The translations under genes were made by a program, and so were the position numbers. The notes beneath the pieces were generated by a model. It saw nothing but the letters and a program-made list of their open reading frames with translations. It was not told the DNA's origin and did no database searches. A DNA stretch of 64,000 nt, taken from contig JARVKI010000059.1 of assembly GCA_036674765.1 (NCBI GenBank), positions 208,932 to 272,931 of the forward strand, written 5' to 3'. Source of the DNA: Seiridium cupressi. Lineage: Eukaryota; Ascomycota; Sordariomycetes; Amphisphaeriales; Sporocadaceae. Every line of letters begins with the position of its first letter. The first letter of the stretch is position 1. Of the stretch, positions 44,891 to 58,400 are shown in pieces.

Positions 44891-46180
44891 TAAATTATAA
44901 TAAAAAGTAATAATAAGAATTATTACTTTTAAATTAACGTGAAATTATTTTAATTTTTATAACGTAATTATTATTATATAATAAACGGTAATTCTTACCG
45001 CGTTAAAAATACTTAAATAAATAAAAACTTATCTTTCTTTTTTATTAATTAATTAAATCTTTTATTAACGTTATTATTACCGCCCTTTCCCGTTATTATT
45101 ACCGCTACCGTTACCGCTATTAATTTATTAATAATTAATCTTTAAATTCCTTTATAGTTTTTACTTTATTATTATAAAAATTATTATAAAAATCACCTTT
45201 ATTATACGTTAATAAACGCAATTTAATTACGTTATTATAACGATTATTTTATAATAAAAATTACTTTTATTATACGTTAATAAACGTAATTTAATTACGT
45301 TATTATAACGATTATCTTACGATAAAAATTACTTTTACCCCGCGTTTATAATTACTTTTATTATACGTTAATAAACGTAATTTAATTATAATAACATTAT
45401 AATAATTATTATTATTACGTAAAAATAAATAAACTTTAATTATTACGTTATATTAATTATTTTATTATTATAATAACTTTTAATTATATATTATTATAAT
45501 AATTAACTTTTTTATTATTATTATATTTAATTAAGTTTTTTTAATTACTTTTTTTTACCTTTTTATTATTATAATAATTTTTAATTATATATTATTATAA
45601 TAATTAATAATTAACTTTTATTATTATTATATTTATTTAAGCTTTTTTAATTACCCTTTTTTACTTTTTTTTTTTTATTATTTAATTTAACTTTTTTTAT
45701 TACTTTTTTTATAATTATTTTAATTAATTTACTTTTAATTATTTTTTTTTATTATAATTATTATTATTTAAATTTAAACTATTTTAAATACCCTTTTTTT
45801 ATTATTATTTAAAGTTTTTAATTTTCCGCTTTATATTAACGGTAATAATTTATAATATAACCTTTTATTATTCCGTTATTAAATATTAATAATATCGAGT
45901 TTATTATTATTATAATAATATTACCGTTATTAAATATTAATAATATCGAATTCATTATTATTACGGTAATACCGCCGTTATTATATTTATTATTAAATTT
46001 AAAAAACTTATAAATATAAATATTAACTATTTTTTATTATTTATTACTTATTACTTATTATTATTAATATATTTAATAAATTATTAATTAATAATTAATA
46101 TAATTATTATAAAGTAAATATATAGTTTTAATTTTTAAAATATATTAAGCTTATTTAATTTTAAAACCTTAATAAAAACT

Positions 46181-49100
46181 AGTATATAAACAGCTTATAA
46201 GCGTAATTTAATATTTATTTACCCGGATTATACTATTCGATTCGCTATTACCGACCGCCTTTTTTTTATTACTAATAATTTAAACGATACCGCTACCTTT
46301 TTCTTAAATTTAAATATAAGTAAAATCCTTTAATTTTACCGCCATTATATTAATAGCTTTAATTTAAATGCTTTATATTATTATTATTAGTTTTTAAAGC
46401 GTAATATTATTAAAATAAATTATAAAAAGCTTTTAAAAGATATATTTATATTACCTTTTAATAATTATAATATATATTTTATTATTATTATTAAAGTTAT
46501 TTTATCCGCGTTAATAACCTAGTTTATAACTTTAAATAACTTTATTACCGGTGTTAATAACACTTTTTAACGCATTTTTAACGGTATTAATAACACTTTT
46601 CGTAGCATTTTTAACGGTATTAATACCGGTATTAAATTATAATCCCGCTTTTAGCCACTTATTAATATTAATAATATTTATAAAAAACTTATCGATTTTA
46701 ATTTAAATAATAACGTAAATAACGATATTAATTTTATATATTAACCGTTTATTAAATTAAATAATAATAAGTTATCCAGTAATAAACCTTCGTTTAATAA
46801 TAATAATTATAATATTTCGTCTTTTTCTACTAAACGCCGTTTCGACCCTAATTAACATAATATTAGCCTATTTATATCGTTTTTATTATAAAAAGCCAGT
46901 ACCCGTTATAAGGAGAAATATCGCGGTTATAAAGATTACGATCGCAATATACCTTATATCCCGCTAACCGCCCCCGTTACGACCAACGGTATTAGCGCTT
47001 ATAATATACCGTCGACTAGTGGCCGCTCGATTAGGGAGCGGTTATTACCATTAAAAAACGTATTTTATACCGTTAAATCCTTTATATTCGTCGGCTGGGT
47101 GTTACGAACATGGGTTGGAGAAGAACCGGAACGGAACAAACCCTACTCCGCGAGCACGGACCAAGATAAGGAAGAACGGACGCGCAAGGAGCAAACATTC
47201 CAGACACCAGTGCGGTGGAGATAAGGCAAACGGCAAGAACTAATTAAAGCTAATAATTAAAAGTGATTAATGGGACTCACTAATCAACACTGATTATAAT
47301 TAGTTCCGCTTACTAAGTAGATATAAATAAACGGGATTAATAAGGGAATAAATGGATATATATACGATAGATATTTCTTATATAAATAGTTATTATTTTA
47401 ATAATTAATTTAAGTATTTATTTATTTATAAGTAAAGCCTATTAAGCCTTAACGATTATATTCGTATTTAAGACTTAGTATTCTTATTTTATATTACATA
47501 CCTTATTAGTATAAACCCAACACCAGTGTATTATTTTAAGGTTTATCTTAACGATAATATATTCGTTACATTAAACTCGATTATAACTAGTATTCCTTTA
47601 AGTTAATAATAACCTTTAAATTAATAATATTACTTTTAACGATAACTAAATTATAATAATCGGTATTATTAACGCCCGCGGCCGTTTAAACCTTTATATT
47701 AATATTTATAATATAAATTAATTTTATATATAATACGTTAATAATAATAGTTATTCGTTATTAATATCTTTTAATTTTCGTTATTATATTAATAATATAA
47801 CGTTTATTATTTTATAAACGTTATTACCACCTTTACTTTTTACGGCTTAATTTATATCGATTTTTATATAAAAGTATCCCGGTTATTTAATATAACAACC
47901 GATTAACGCTTCCGATATTACTAACTCGCTATACCTTTTAACTAGGATAATATTATAAATAATAACCCTTTTTTTAAAGTTATCCGTAAAAAATAAAGCG
48001 GTAAACGAAAAGGTAGCGGATAAAATAATAATAATGGCGTTATTAATTATCGTAATATAAATAATAATAATTTATAAGAATTTACCCCGTTTTGTAAAAA
48101 TAAAGTTTAAATTTAAATATATATAATATTAAATAATATATTAAATAAAAAATAACGCGTATTAATACCGATATTTATATTAAAAAAGTTATATTAAAAA
48201 AAGTTTAAAAAAGTTTTTATTTCGTATTATTTTATATATAAAATAATATTTATAATTATTAATATTAATATAAATATTAAATAAATATTAAATTAATATA
48301 TATATTAAATTAATATAAATATTAATATAAACTTTAAATATAAAATAAATATAAAATAAAAAAAGTAATATATAATAAGATATTAATTAATTATATAATT
48401 AGTTTTTTATATTTTATAACGAGGATGGATTTTTAATTTTTATTTTTAATTAATATCCGTTAAAAAAACCAGATCGGGATTAACGGGTAATAGCGTATAA
48501 CCGGTATTCCCGTTATATTATTATTAATATATTAAAAAAACTCTTTCGTTTTAAATTAATTAAAAGAAATAATAGAAAATATAATATTACCGCCTTTATA
48601 TTTATTAAATAAAAATAAGCCGTTTTAAAAAATACGCTAATAAAGCGGAACGGCGTATTATAAGTTAGTAATATTTTTAAAATACCACCGTTAATAAAAA
48701 ATAAAGTTTTAAACATTTATTTAAATTATAATTATAATTAATTAAAGTTAAAAGTCGTAATTTATTTAAACTATTACCGTTATTAATTAAAGCTAAAGCT
48801 TTATACCGCCGTTATAATTATTATTATAATACATTTATTACTAGTTATTATTATTAAATACCTTTAATATTATTACCGATTTAAAAATAAAATTAACGAT
48901 TAACTTTTTTTTACTTATTATTATTTTATTAATATTAATACTTATTATAATACCGACGATACGCTTTATTATTAATATATTATTATATATTTATTTTATT
49001 ATACCGTATATTAATTAAAATACTTTACGGTAAAAATCCTTTTTATTATTATTAATTTAAAATATTACCGATTTTTAAAATTATTATTACCGGGAAGTTA

Positions 49101-51325
49101 TTAAAAATTTTTAAGCCAAAAATAATAATATATATAATAAATTTATTTTATATTATTAAAATAGGTTTAGCGTAACGTTTATATTATTATAAAATAAATA
49201 TATAAAGGAGAAAAGAAAATAACCGGTTACGGCTTTTAATATAAAAGACGAAATATCGGTAAAAAATTATAACGGTATTATAATAAGTTTAAAAGCGGAT
49301 ATTTAATAAGTATTACGCTTATTAAAGGAGAACGGCGAGTTTTTTTATACCGGTACCGCTACCGTTATAATTATTATTATAAAAATACTAAAAACGCCAC
49401 TAAAAAGTCGGCTAGCGTTAGCGCCTACCTTAACGAAAACTATTACGAATTTCTTTTAATTACGATTTTCGTTAAATATATTATTATTTATAATAAGCCG
49501 TAATATATTAATATTATTACCGTTATTATTAACGTTAATACCGTTATAATAATTATAATAATTATAATATACGTTAATATTATTAACGCTATTATTAATA
49601 TTTATATTAATATTATTATAATAATCGTATTAAACCTAAATGGTTAAATTATTACCTTTTAAAAAGGATATATTTATATTATATATATTATCCTTAATTA
49701 CGGTAAGTTTATTTAGGTTAAAATCGGTAGGCGACGACGAATTATTACCGCTTTTATTAATATATATATTTTTTATAAAGGCGCTTAAATTAATCCTAAA
49801 GTGTTTAATATCCCGGTATTAATTATAATAGTCGTTAAAATACTATTACCGTAGTTATATAAACCTGTATACTAGCTTTAATTATTATATTTTAAAAGAT
49901 ATTATCGCTATTTTAAAAAGACGATTATTATTAAGCGATCCGCTTTATATTAAAGTAAAGTTATTATTTAAAACGTATTATATTAAAGCGTTAAATTTAA
50001 AGCGTTAAATCGTTATAACGATTATTAATTATAATTTAAACGACGAAAAAGCTTTATCGCTTATTATAACGCTTTTATTAAACTTATTACTTTCGTCGGT
50101 ATTAAATATTAATTATATCGGCGTTTATATACCGCTTAAAAACTTTAATTATTAATAATTATTTAAAAATAATAATATTAAAAGTATTCCTTTTTAATTA
50201 TATTTATTAATATATAATAATTAAATATTAAATAATACCCGGCTTTTTTTTATATTTTATAATATTAATAATATTTTTAAATTTATATTATTATACGTTA
50301 TTATTAAATAAAATATACGTTAATTCCCGGTTATAAACGTTTAAATAAATATTATTAATAATATTTACTTTAATATATTAATACCACCGTTTATTACCGA
50401 ACCTAATTTAACTTAGTAAATTTAACCGTTATATTAAATATTATATTATATATTAAGATAAATATTTAGCTAGGATTTTATATTTATTTTTATAATATTC
50501 CTTTAATTATATAAGTATTCGTTACTTTATTAAAAAGGCCTTTTATTAAAACGAACGGGTAATAACGTATTAAATAAGGCGGATATTAAAAGCGAAGTGT
50601 ATTTTTATATTAATATAAACGGCGAATACCCGGACGTAATAAACGATAAAGCTGGCGTTATTATTTATACGTACCTTTTTTATTATTGTAATAATAAAAA
50701 AAATATATTATTATCCGATTAAATCCGTTTATAAGTCGATAAAGTATTTTTACCGGCTTTATATAAAGTAGTAGTTATTAATCGGCGCGAAAAGCGAAAC
50801 GTAATAATAAATAATAATAAAGTATAAAATATTATTATTATTAATATTAATATTTTATAATATATTTTATAATCGTATTAAACCGTAATATAATTAATTA
50901 AAACTTATATAAAAGTTATTAATACGAAATAATATAATAAAAGTAAATATTAAAATATTAAGTTTATATTTTATTAAAGGCATTTTAAAAAGCTAACGCT
51001 TATTTTATAAAAGGTAATAATAATAAACCCCCGTTTTGTTATATTTTAAAATTTCCAGTTTTTTTTAAACGTTAAAAATATTAAAGTTAAGTTTATATAT
51101 AATAATAATAATAACGGGCCGTTAATATTTTTACACGTTATAAAAGACTTTTAAAACCGCTAGTATTAAACGTTCGACCGGCGTTATTATAAAGATATAA
51201 ATATATAAATAAATATAAATAAATAGGTTACGGTATTAAATACCGACTTACTTAGTATATAATTATTATTTATAAATTTCCAGGCGGAAATATATTTATA
51301 ACGGTATTATTTAATAAAATATAAT
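46181..51325 (+). pseudogene. RIP-destroyed versions of element frames A, B and C
   Basis: Frame A equivalent starts at 46184 and is interrupted by the LTR at 47100. Frame B equivalent lies near 48400-48830. Frame C equivalent starts near 49254 and runs to the unit end. None can be translated over more than about 60 codons. Correspondence to the outer copy is by position and by purine/pyrimidine pattern. Confidence 0.75.
47100..47579. mobile_element. Solo LTR (480 bp) inserted in the inner element copy
   Basis: The outer copy reads GGCTGGGCTCGATT without interruption, whereas the inner copy has 480 bp between CTGGG and CTCGATT. The insert begins TGTTACGAA and ends TTCGTTACA, a TG..CA border with a near-perfect 9-base inverted end. 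The left target-site copy is CTGGG (47095-47099). The right one is TTAAA (47580-47584), which is CTGGG after C-to-T and three G-to-A changes. No internal retrotransposon sequence is present, so it is a solo LTR. The first 150 bp are much less mutated than the rest. Confidence 0.85.
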
Positions 51326-51889
51326 TTAAGGATAGGTTATAACGAAAAGTAGTAGTGAGAATTACTACTTTTAAACTAGCGCGAAATTATTTTAACTTTT
51401 ACGGCGTAATTGTTATTACGCAGTAAACGGCAATTCCTACCGCGTTAAAAATACTTAAATAAGCAAAAACCCATCTTTCTTTTTTACCAGTTAATTAAAT
51501 CTTTTACTAACGTTATTATTACCGCCCCCTCCCGTTACCGTTACCGCTGCCATTACCGCTATTAATTTACTAGTAACTAATCCCTAAATTCCTTTATAAT
51601 TTTTACCTTATTATTATAAAAATTATTATAAAAATCACCTCTATTATACGTTAATAAACGCAATTTAATTACGTTATTATAGCGATTATCCCACGATAAA
51701 AATCACCTTTACCACACGTTAATAAACGCAATTCAATTACGCTACTATAGCGATTATCCCACGATAAAAATCACCTCTACCCCGCGTTTATAATCACTTT
51801 TATTACACGTTAATAAACGCAATTCAATTATAACGGCATTATAACAATCACTATTACCACGCAAAAACAAATAAACTTTAATTATCACG

Positions 51890-52320
51890 CTATACTAACT
51901 ACTTTGCTATTATAATAACTTTTAATTGTATATTATTATAATAAGCAACTCTTTTATTATCACCGTACCTAATTAAGCTTTTTTAATTACCCCTTTTTAC
52001 CTCTTTACTATTATAATAACTTTTAATTATATATTATTATAATAAATAACTCTCCTATTATTACCGTATTTAATTAAGCTTTTTCGATTACCCCTCCTCA
52101 CCTCTTTATTATTATAATAACTTTTAATTATATATTATTATAACAATTAATTTTCCTATTATTACCGTATTTAATTAAGCTTTTTTAATTACCCCTTTTT
52201 ACCTCTTTATTATTATAACAATTTTTAATTATATATCATTATAATAATTAACAATTAAGTTTTATTATTATTATATTTATTTAAGCTTTTTTAATTACCC
52301 CTTTTTACCTCTTTTTTATT
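51890..52320. repeat. Tandem repeats of about 100-110 bp in the element leader
   Basis: Four to five head-to-tail units share TTATAATAACTTTTAATTATA, a TATTACCGTATTTAATTAAGC block, and TTACCCCTTTTTACCTC. The inner copy holds fewer units (about 45440-45660). This explains most of the roughly 200-bp length difference of the two leaders. Confidence 0.75.
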
Positions 52321-52828
52321 ATTACCTAATTTAACTTTCTTTTATTATTTTTCCTATTATTATTTTAGTTAATCCACTTTCGATTATTTTTCTTTATTAT
52401 AATTATTATTATTTAAACCCAAACTATTTTAAATACCCCTCTTTTATTGCCATTTAAAACTTTTAATTTTCCGCCTCGTACTAGCGGCAGTGGTTTATAG
52501 CACAACCTTTTATTATTCCGCCATTAAGTATTAGTAATATCGAGTCTATTACTACTACGGCAGTACTGCCGCTACTAAGCATCAGCAGTATCGAGTTTAT
52601 CACCACTACGGCAATACCGCCGCCACTATGCCCGTCACCAAACCCAAAAGACCTACAGATATAAATATCAGCTACTCCCCACTACCTACTACCCATTACC
52701 CACTGCTATTAGCATACCCGATAAGCCACTAGTTAATAGCTAACATAACTGCCATAAAATAAGTGTATGGCTTTAACCCTTAAGATGCATTAGGCCTGCC
52801 CAATCTCAAGACCCCGACGGAAGCCAGT

Positions 52829-54280
52829 ATGCAAGCAGCTCACAAGCGCAATCTAATACTCATTCACCCGGACCGTACCATTCGGTTCGCCGCTGCCGAC
52901 CGCCTTCCTTTTACCACTAGCAACCTAGACGATACCGCTACCTTCTTCTTAAATCCAGGCATAGGTAAGATCCCTCGACTTCGCCGCCATTATACTAATG
53001 GCTTTGGTTCAGATGCCTCGTATCATCACCACTGGTTTCCGGAGCGTAGCATCATTAAAACAAGCTATAAAGAGCTTTTAAAGGATGTATCCACACTGCC
53101 TCTTAACAGCCGTGGCATACGTCCTACTGCCACTGCCAAAGCTACCCCATCCGCGCCAACGGCCCAACCCACGACCTCGAACAACCCTACTACCGGCGCT
53201 GGCAGCACCTTTCGGCGCACCTTTGGCGGCACTGGCAGCACCTTTCGCAGCACCTTTGGCGGCACTGGCACCGGCACCAAGTCACAATCCCGCCCTTAGC
53301 CACCTACTGGCGCTGGCAGCACCTATAAAAAACCCATCGACCTTAACTCGGACAGCAGCGTAGATAGCGACATCGACCCTACATATTAGCCGTCTGCCGG
53401 ATTAAGTAGTGGTGGGCCATCTGGTAGCAAGCCTCCGCCTGGCAGTGGTAGCTATGGCACTTCGTCCTTTTTTGCCAGACGCCGTTTCGACCCTAGTCGA
53501 CGTAGTATCAGCCCACCCATATCGTCCCCATCACAAAAAGCCAATGCCCGCCGCAAGGAGAAGTACCGCGGCCGCGAGGACCACGATCGCAGTGCGCCCT
53601 ATATCCCGCCGACCGCCCCCGCCACGACCAGCGGCACTGGCGCTCGTAATATACCGTCGACCAGTAGCCGCTCGACTGGGGAGCGGCTATTACCACTGGA
53701 GAACGCATCCTACACCGCCGGATCCCTTATATTCGTCGGCTGGGCTCGATTATAGCTAGTATTCCTCCAGGCCAGTGGCAGCCTCCAAGCCAACAATACT
53801 GCCTCCAACGACAACCGGATCGCAGTAGTCGGCACCATTAACGCCCGCGGCCGCCTGAACCTCCGCATCAGTATTTATAATATAGGTCAGCTCTATACGC
53901 AGCACGTCGATGGCAGTGGTTATCTGTTATTAATGCCCTCTAACCTTCGTTACTATGCTGGTAATATAACGTCTATTGCCTTTGCGGACGTCGTTACCAC
54001 CCCCGCTTTCTACGGCCTAACCTATGTCGATTTCCGTGCAGAGGTATCCCGGCTATCTGGCATAGCAGCCGACCAGCGCTTCCGACACTACTGGCTCGCT
54101 ATACCTCCCAACTGGGACAATACTACAAGCAGTGGCCCTCCCCCCAGAGCTATCCGTAGAGGACGAGGCGGTGGACGAGGAGGCAGCGGACAAGGTAGTG
54201 GTAGTGGCGCCATTGGTTATCGCAGTACGGATGATGGCAATCCGTGGGAGTTTACCCCGTTCCGCAGAGACGAAGTTTGA
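52829..54280 (+). pseudogene. Element frame A, about 484 codons, broken by RIP-type stops
   Basis: One continuous frame interrupted by TAG at 53297, 53387 and 53753, each where CAG would restore Gln. No frameshift is needed. N-terminal part: HKRNLILIHPDRTIRFAAAD, FLNPGIGKIPRLRRHYTNGF, PERSIIKTSYKELLKDV. Then a low-complexity Ser/Thr/Pro/Gly linker (GAGSTFRRTFGGTGSTF repeats), a basic patch ARRKEKYRGREDHDRS, and a C-terminal globular part LRYYAGNITSIAFADVVTTP, GLTYVDFRAEVSRLSG, RFRHYWLAIPPNWD ending in an RGRGGGRGG tail. I do not recognise it. An RGG-type tail and a basic patch suggest nucleic-acid binding (inference). Confidence 0.7.
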
Positions 54281-54599
54281 ATTTGGATGCATATAGCATT
54301 AAGCAATGCACTGGATGGAGGACAACGCGCATTAGCACCGATATTTGCACTGGAAGGGTTACACTGGAAAGGGTTTAAGGGAGTTTTTGTTTCGTATTGC
54401 TCTATACGCAAAGTAATGTCTATAGCCACTGGTATTGGCACTAGTATAGGCACTTGGCACTGGTATAAGCACCAGATAAGCACTAGACTAGTATATGTAT
54501 TAAATTAGTATAGGCATTAGTATAGGCCTCGAATGCAAGACAAATGCAAGATAAAAAAAGCAATATATAATAGGATATTAGCTAGTCATATAATTAGTT

Positions 54600-55080
54600 T
54601 TCTATATTCTACAACGAGGATGGATCTTCGATTTCCATTTTCGACCAGTGCCCGTTAGAAAAACCAGATCGGGACTAGCGGGCAGTGGCGCACAGCCGGC
54701 ATTCCCGCTATATTACTACCGGTGCGTTAAAAAAACTCCTCCGTTTTAAGTTAGTTAAAGGAAATAGCAGAAAATATGGTATTACCGCCTTTATACTTAT
54801 TAAACAAAGATAGGCCGTCCTAAAAAGTATGCCGACGAGGCGGAACGGCGCATTGCGAGTTAGTAATATTCCCAAAAATACCGCCGCCAGTAAAAAGCAA
54901 AGTCTTAAGCATCTACCTAAACTACAGCCACAGCCAGTCAGAGCCAATGGTCGCAGCCTACCCAGACCACTGCCGCCACCAGCCAAAGCCAGAGCTTTAT
55001 ACCGCCGTCGCAACTACTGCTGCGATAGGTCCATTACCAGCCACTGCCACCGAACACCTCTAACATCACTACCGACCTAA
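54600..55080 (+). pseudogene. Element frame B, about 150 codons, basic protein
   Basis: A frame with two internal TAG codons (near 54673 and 54822) reads LEKPDRD, then RAVAHSRHSRYITTGALKKL, LRFKLVKGNSRKYGITAFIL, AVLKSMPTRRNGALRVSNIP and a Lys/Pro/Arg-rich end. Its true start cannot be fixed. Strongly basic composition and its position between frames A and C make it a plausible small DNA-binding protein, but no known domain is visible. The weakest of the three frames. Confidence 0.45.
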
Positions 55081-55448
55081 AGATAGGATTAACGATTAAC
55101 CCTTCTCTGCCTGCCATTATCCCACTAATACCAGTGCCTATTATGATACCGACGACACGCCCCGCTACTAACGTATCATTATATGTCCATTCTGCCATAC
55201 CGCGCACTAGCCGGGATGCCCTACGGCAAGAATCCTCCTCGCCACTGTTAATCCGAAATATTACCGATTTTTAAGATTATTATTACCGGGAAGTTATTGG
55301 AGATTCTCAAGCCGAAGGCAGTGGCGCACATGGCAAATCTACTCTACATTATCGAGACAGGTTCGGCGTAACGCCTGTGCCACCACAAGACGGGCATATA
55401 AAGGAGAAAGGAAAATAACCGGTTATAGCTCCTAGTATAAAAGACGAA

Positions 55449-58400
55449 ATGCCGGTAGAAAACTACAACGGCATTATGACAAGCTTAGAGGCGGATATCC
55501 AGCAAGTGCTACACTTATTAAAGGAGAACGGCGAGTCTTCCCACACCGGTGCCGCTGCCGCTATAGCTATTACTATAAAAATACTGGAGACGCCACCGGA
55601 AAGTCGGCCAGCGCCAGCGCCTGCCTCGACGAAAACCATCACGAGTTTCTTCCAGCTACGATTTTCGTTAGGTACGTTATTACCTACGGCAGGCCGTAGT
55701 ACACCAGTACTATTACCGTCACCGCTGGCGTTAATACCGTTACAGCAGTCACAGCAGTCACGACATACGCCAGTGTCAGTGCCGTTACAGCAGTCACGAC
55801 ATACGCCAGTGTCATTAACGCCACTATCGATGTCCATGTTAGTACCGTCATAATAATCGCATCGAACCCAGACGGCTAAGCCACTACCCTTTAAAAGGGA
55901 TATGTCTATGCCATATATATTGTCCCTAACTACGGCAAGCTCATCTGGGTCAGAATCGGCAGGCGACGACGAACTGCTACCGCCTTTACCAGTGTATATA
56001 TTCCTTATAAAGGCGCTCAAATCGATCCCAGGGTGTCCGGCATCCCGGCATCAACTATAGCGGTCGCCGGAATACCACTGCCGCAGCCATGCAGACCTGC
56101 GTACCAGCCTTGGCTGCCATATTCTGGAGGACATTATCGCCACCCTGGAGGGACGACCACTGCCAGGCGATCCGCCTCGTGCCGAAGTAAAGCCACTGCT
56201 CGAAGCGTATCGTATTAAGGCGCTGGGTCTAAGGCGTCGAGTCGCTGCAGCGACTGCTGGCCACAACCTAGACGACGAGGAAGCTCTATCGCCTGCCGTA
56301 GCGCTCCCGTCGGGCCCACCACTTCCGTCGGTACTGGGTGCCAACCGCATCGGCGTCCGCACGCCGCCCGAGGACCTCAACTGCCAGCAGTCATTCGAAG
56401 GCAGTGGCACTAAAGGCGTTCCTCCCCGGTTATGCCTACCAGTATATAATGATCAGGCACTAGATAATGCCCGGCCCTTCCTTGTATCTTACGATATTAA
56501 TAGCATCCTCGGGTTTGCATCGTTATGCGCCATTGCCAAGCAAGGCATGCGTTGGTTCCCGGCCATAAACGTCCAGATGAATATTACCAGCAACATTCAC
56601 CTCGGCATACCAGTGCCACCGCCTACTACCGAGCCTGATCCAACCTGGCAAGTCCAGCCGCTGCATCAGATACCACACTACGCACTGGGACAGATATCCG
56701 GCTGGGATTCCATGCTCATTTTCGTGATATTCCCCCGATTATATAAGCACCCGCTGCCCCGCCAAGAGGGCCCTCCACCAGAACGGACGGGCAATGGCGT
56801 ACCAGACGAGGCGGATGCCGAGGGCGAGGTGTATTCCCATATTAACGTGGACGGCGAGCACCCGGACGTGGCAGACGACGAGGCTGGCGCCACTGCCCGT
56901 GCGTACCCTCCCCGTCACCGCAGTGGTAAGGAAAGCATACTGTTATCCGACCAAATCCGTCTATGGGTCGATAGGGTATTTCTGCCGGCCTTGTACAAGG
57001 CAGTGGTTGTCAGTCGGCGCGAAAGGCGAGACGCAGTGGTAGATGGTAATGAGGCATGGAATGCTACTGCTGCTGATGCCAACATCTTGCAACATATCCC
57101 ACAGTCGTACCAAGCCGCGGTACAATTGACCAAAGCTCGCATGGAAGCCACTGGCACGAAACAGCACGACAAGGGTAGATACCAGAATGTCGGGTTTATG
57201 CTCCACTAGAGGCATCTCGAAAAGCTGACGCCCATCTTGCGAGAGGCGACGGCAGCAGACCCCCGCTTCGCCATGTTTTAAGATTTCCAGTTTTTCCTAA
57301 ACGCCAAAAACACCAAGGTCGAGTTTATGCGCAGTGGCAGTGGCAACGGGCCGTTGGCATTTCCGCACGTCATGGAGGACTTCCAAAGCCGCTGGCACCA
57401 GACGTTCGACCGGCGTTACTACGAGGACACGGATATGTGGGTGGACATAGGCAAGCAGGTCACGGCACTAGATACCGACTTGCCTGGCATGCAGCCACTG
57501 CCTACGGATTTCCAGGCGGAAACATACCTGTGGCGGCAGTGCTGTCTAGAACATGTCGTACAAGAACGAAAGGACTGGTTGCGAGCATGCCAAGAAGATG
57601 CACGCCAACTGCAAGAGGCACTGGACGATGATCCCGTACACGAAGAGGAGCAGAGGCGACCAGGACGCCCGCCGACGGGTTATAAGATGCCTGCAGTGGC
57701 GTGGTACCCGTGGGCCATGGTCGACGGCGTCGGTAGTATAACGATAACCTCTGCCCCCGGCGGCCACGAGGACAAGGCTGGCCTCATTTATTCGCAGTGG
57801 TATAACCTGATCAAAGCGCCTTTCAATGCATAGAAGCATTATGCCTTACAGCCGCCCGTCTATGAGAACTTGGCGCTGGATCCTTTGTATCTACGACAGC
57901 TGAGGCAGGGCGGCCGTGCCACGATCGTCAACCCGGCAGTGGCGAAAGCTGGTTACATTCTAGGGAAAAACCGAGTCGCATTAAACCTGGAAGAGACCAC
58001 TGCCCGCTCATTCGGCATCCGGAGCGAAGACCGGATCACGTTGGCGTTGCTTGCCCAGCTGGTGACGCACTGGGACGAGGTGGACTGCGAGTATGATATT
58101 CAAGAAGCGCAGGTCGTTGTGGAATCGAGGGCTATAGCCGGTGGTGATACACCACACATAAGCAAAGATGGGGAAGGGGATTGTCCGCTGGCAGTGGCAC
58201 TGCCGTGGTACGCAGTCCCCTCGTCGCAGGTGACACGGTTCCTCGCGGCCCAGATCAACCGCCACTGCCTCATGTTTGAACATATCCTGAGCCAGGCTGA
58301 TGTCATGTTCTCTATCGAGGAAACAGTGCCTATAGTGATCGCATTACGTAATCTGCGGTACTGCTATTCGAGTAACCTTTTGCATAAGGAGCCACTGCTA

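Larger units (their letters stand above)
44880..51325 (+). repeat. Subtelomeric tandem element, inner copy (heavily mutated)
   Basis: Co-linear with the outer copy beginning near 51320. Examples: 44905-45060 matches 51345-51500; 46181-46320 matches 52826-52965; 49251-49340 matches 55446-55535. Differences are overwhelmingly C-to-T and G-to-A, as expected of RIP. Start codons and nearly all codons of the three reading frames are destroyed (the first ATG reads ATA). It stops matching the outer copy at about 51325, corresponding to 57553 there, so the last quarter of the third frame was never part of this copy or was lost at the junction. Carries a solo LTR. Confidence 0.85.

Noticed and set aside
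48513..49822. Hydrophobic small proteins in the AT-rich block
   Set aside because: Ile/Leu/Phe-rich translations are the expected product of RIP-saturated DNA; they correspond to frames B and C of the outer copy in other frames.
54708..55013. Minus-strand membrane protein opposite frame B
   Set aside because: It is the complement of the basic plus-strand frame; apparent hydrophobicity comes from reading Lys/Arg codons backwards.
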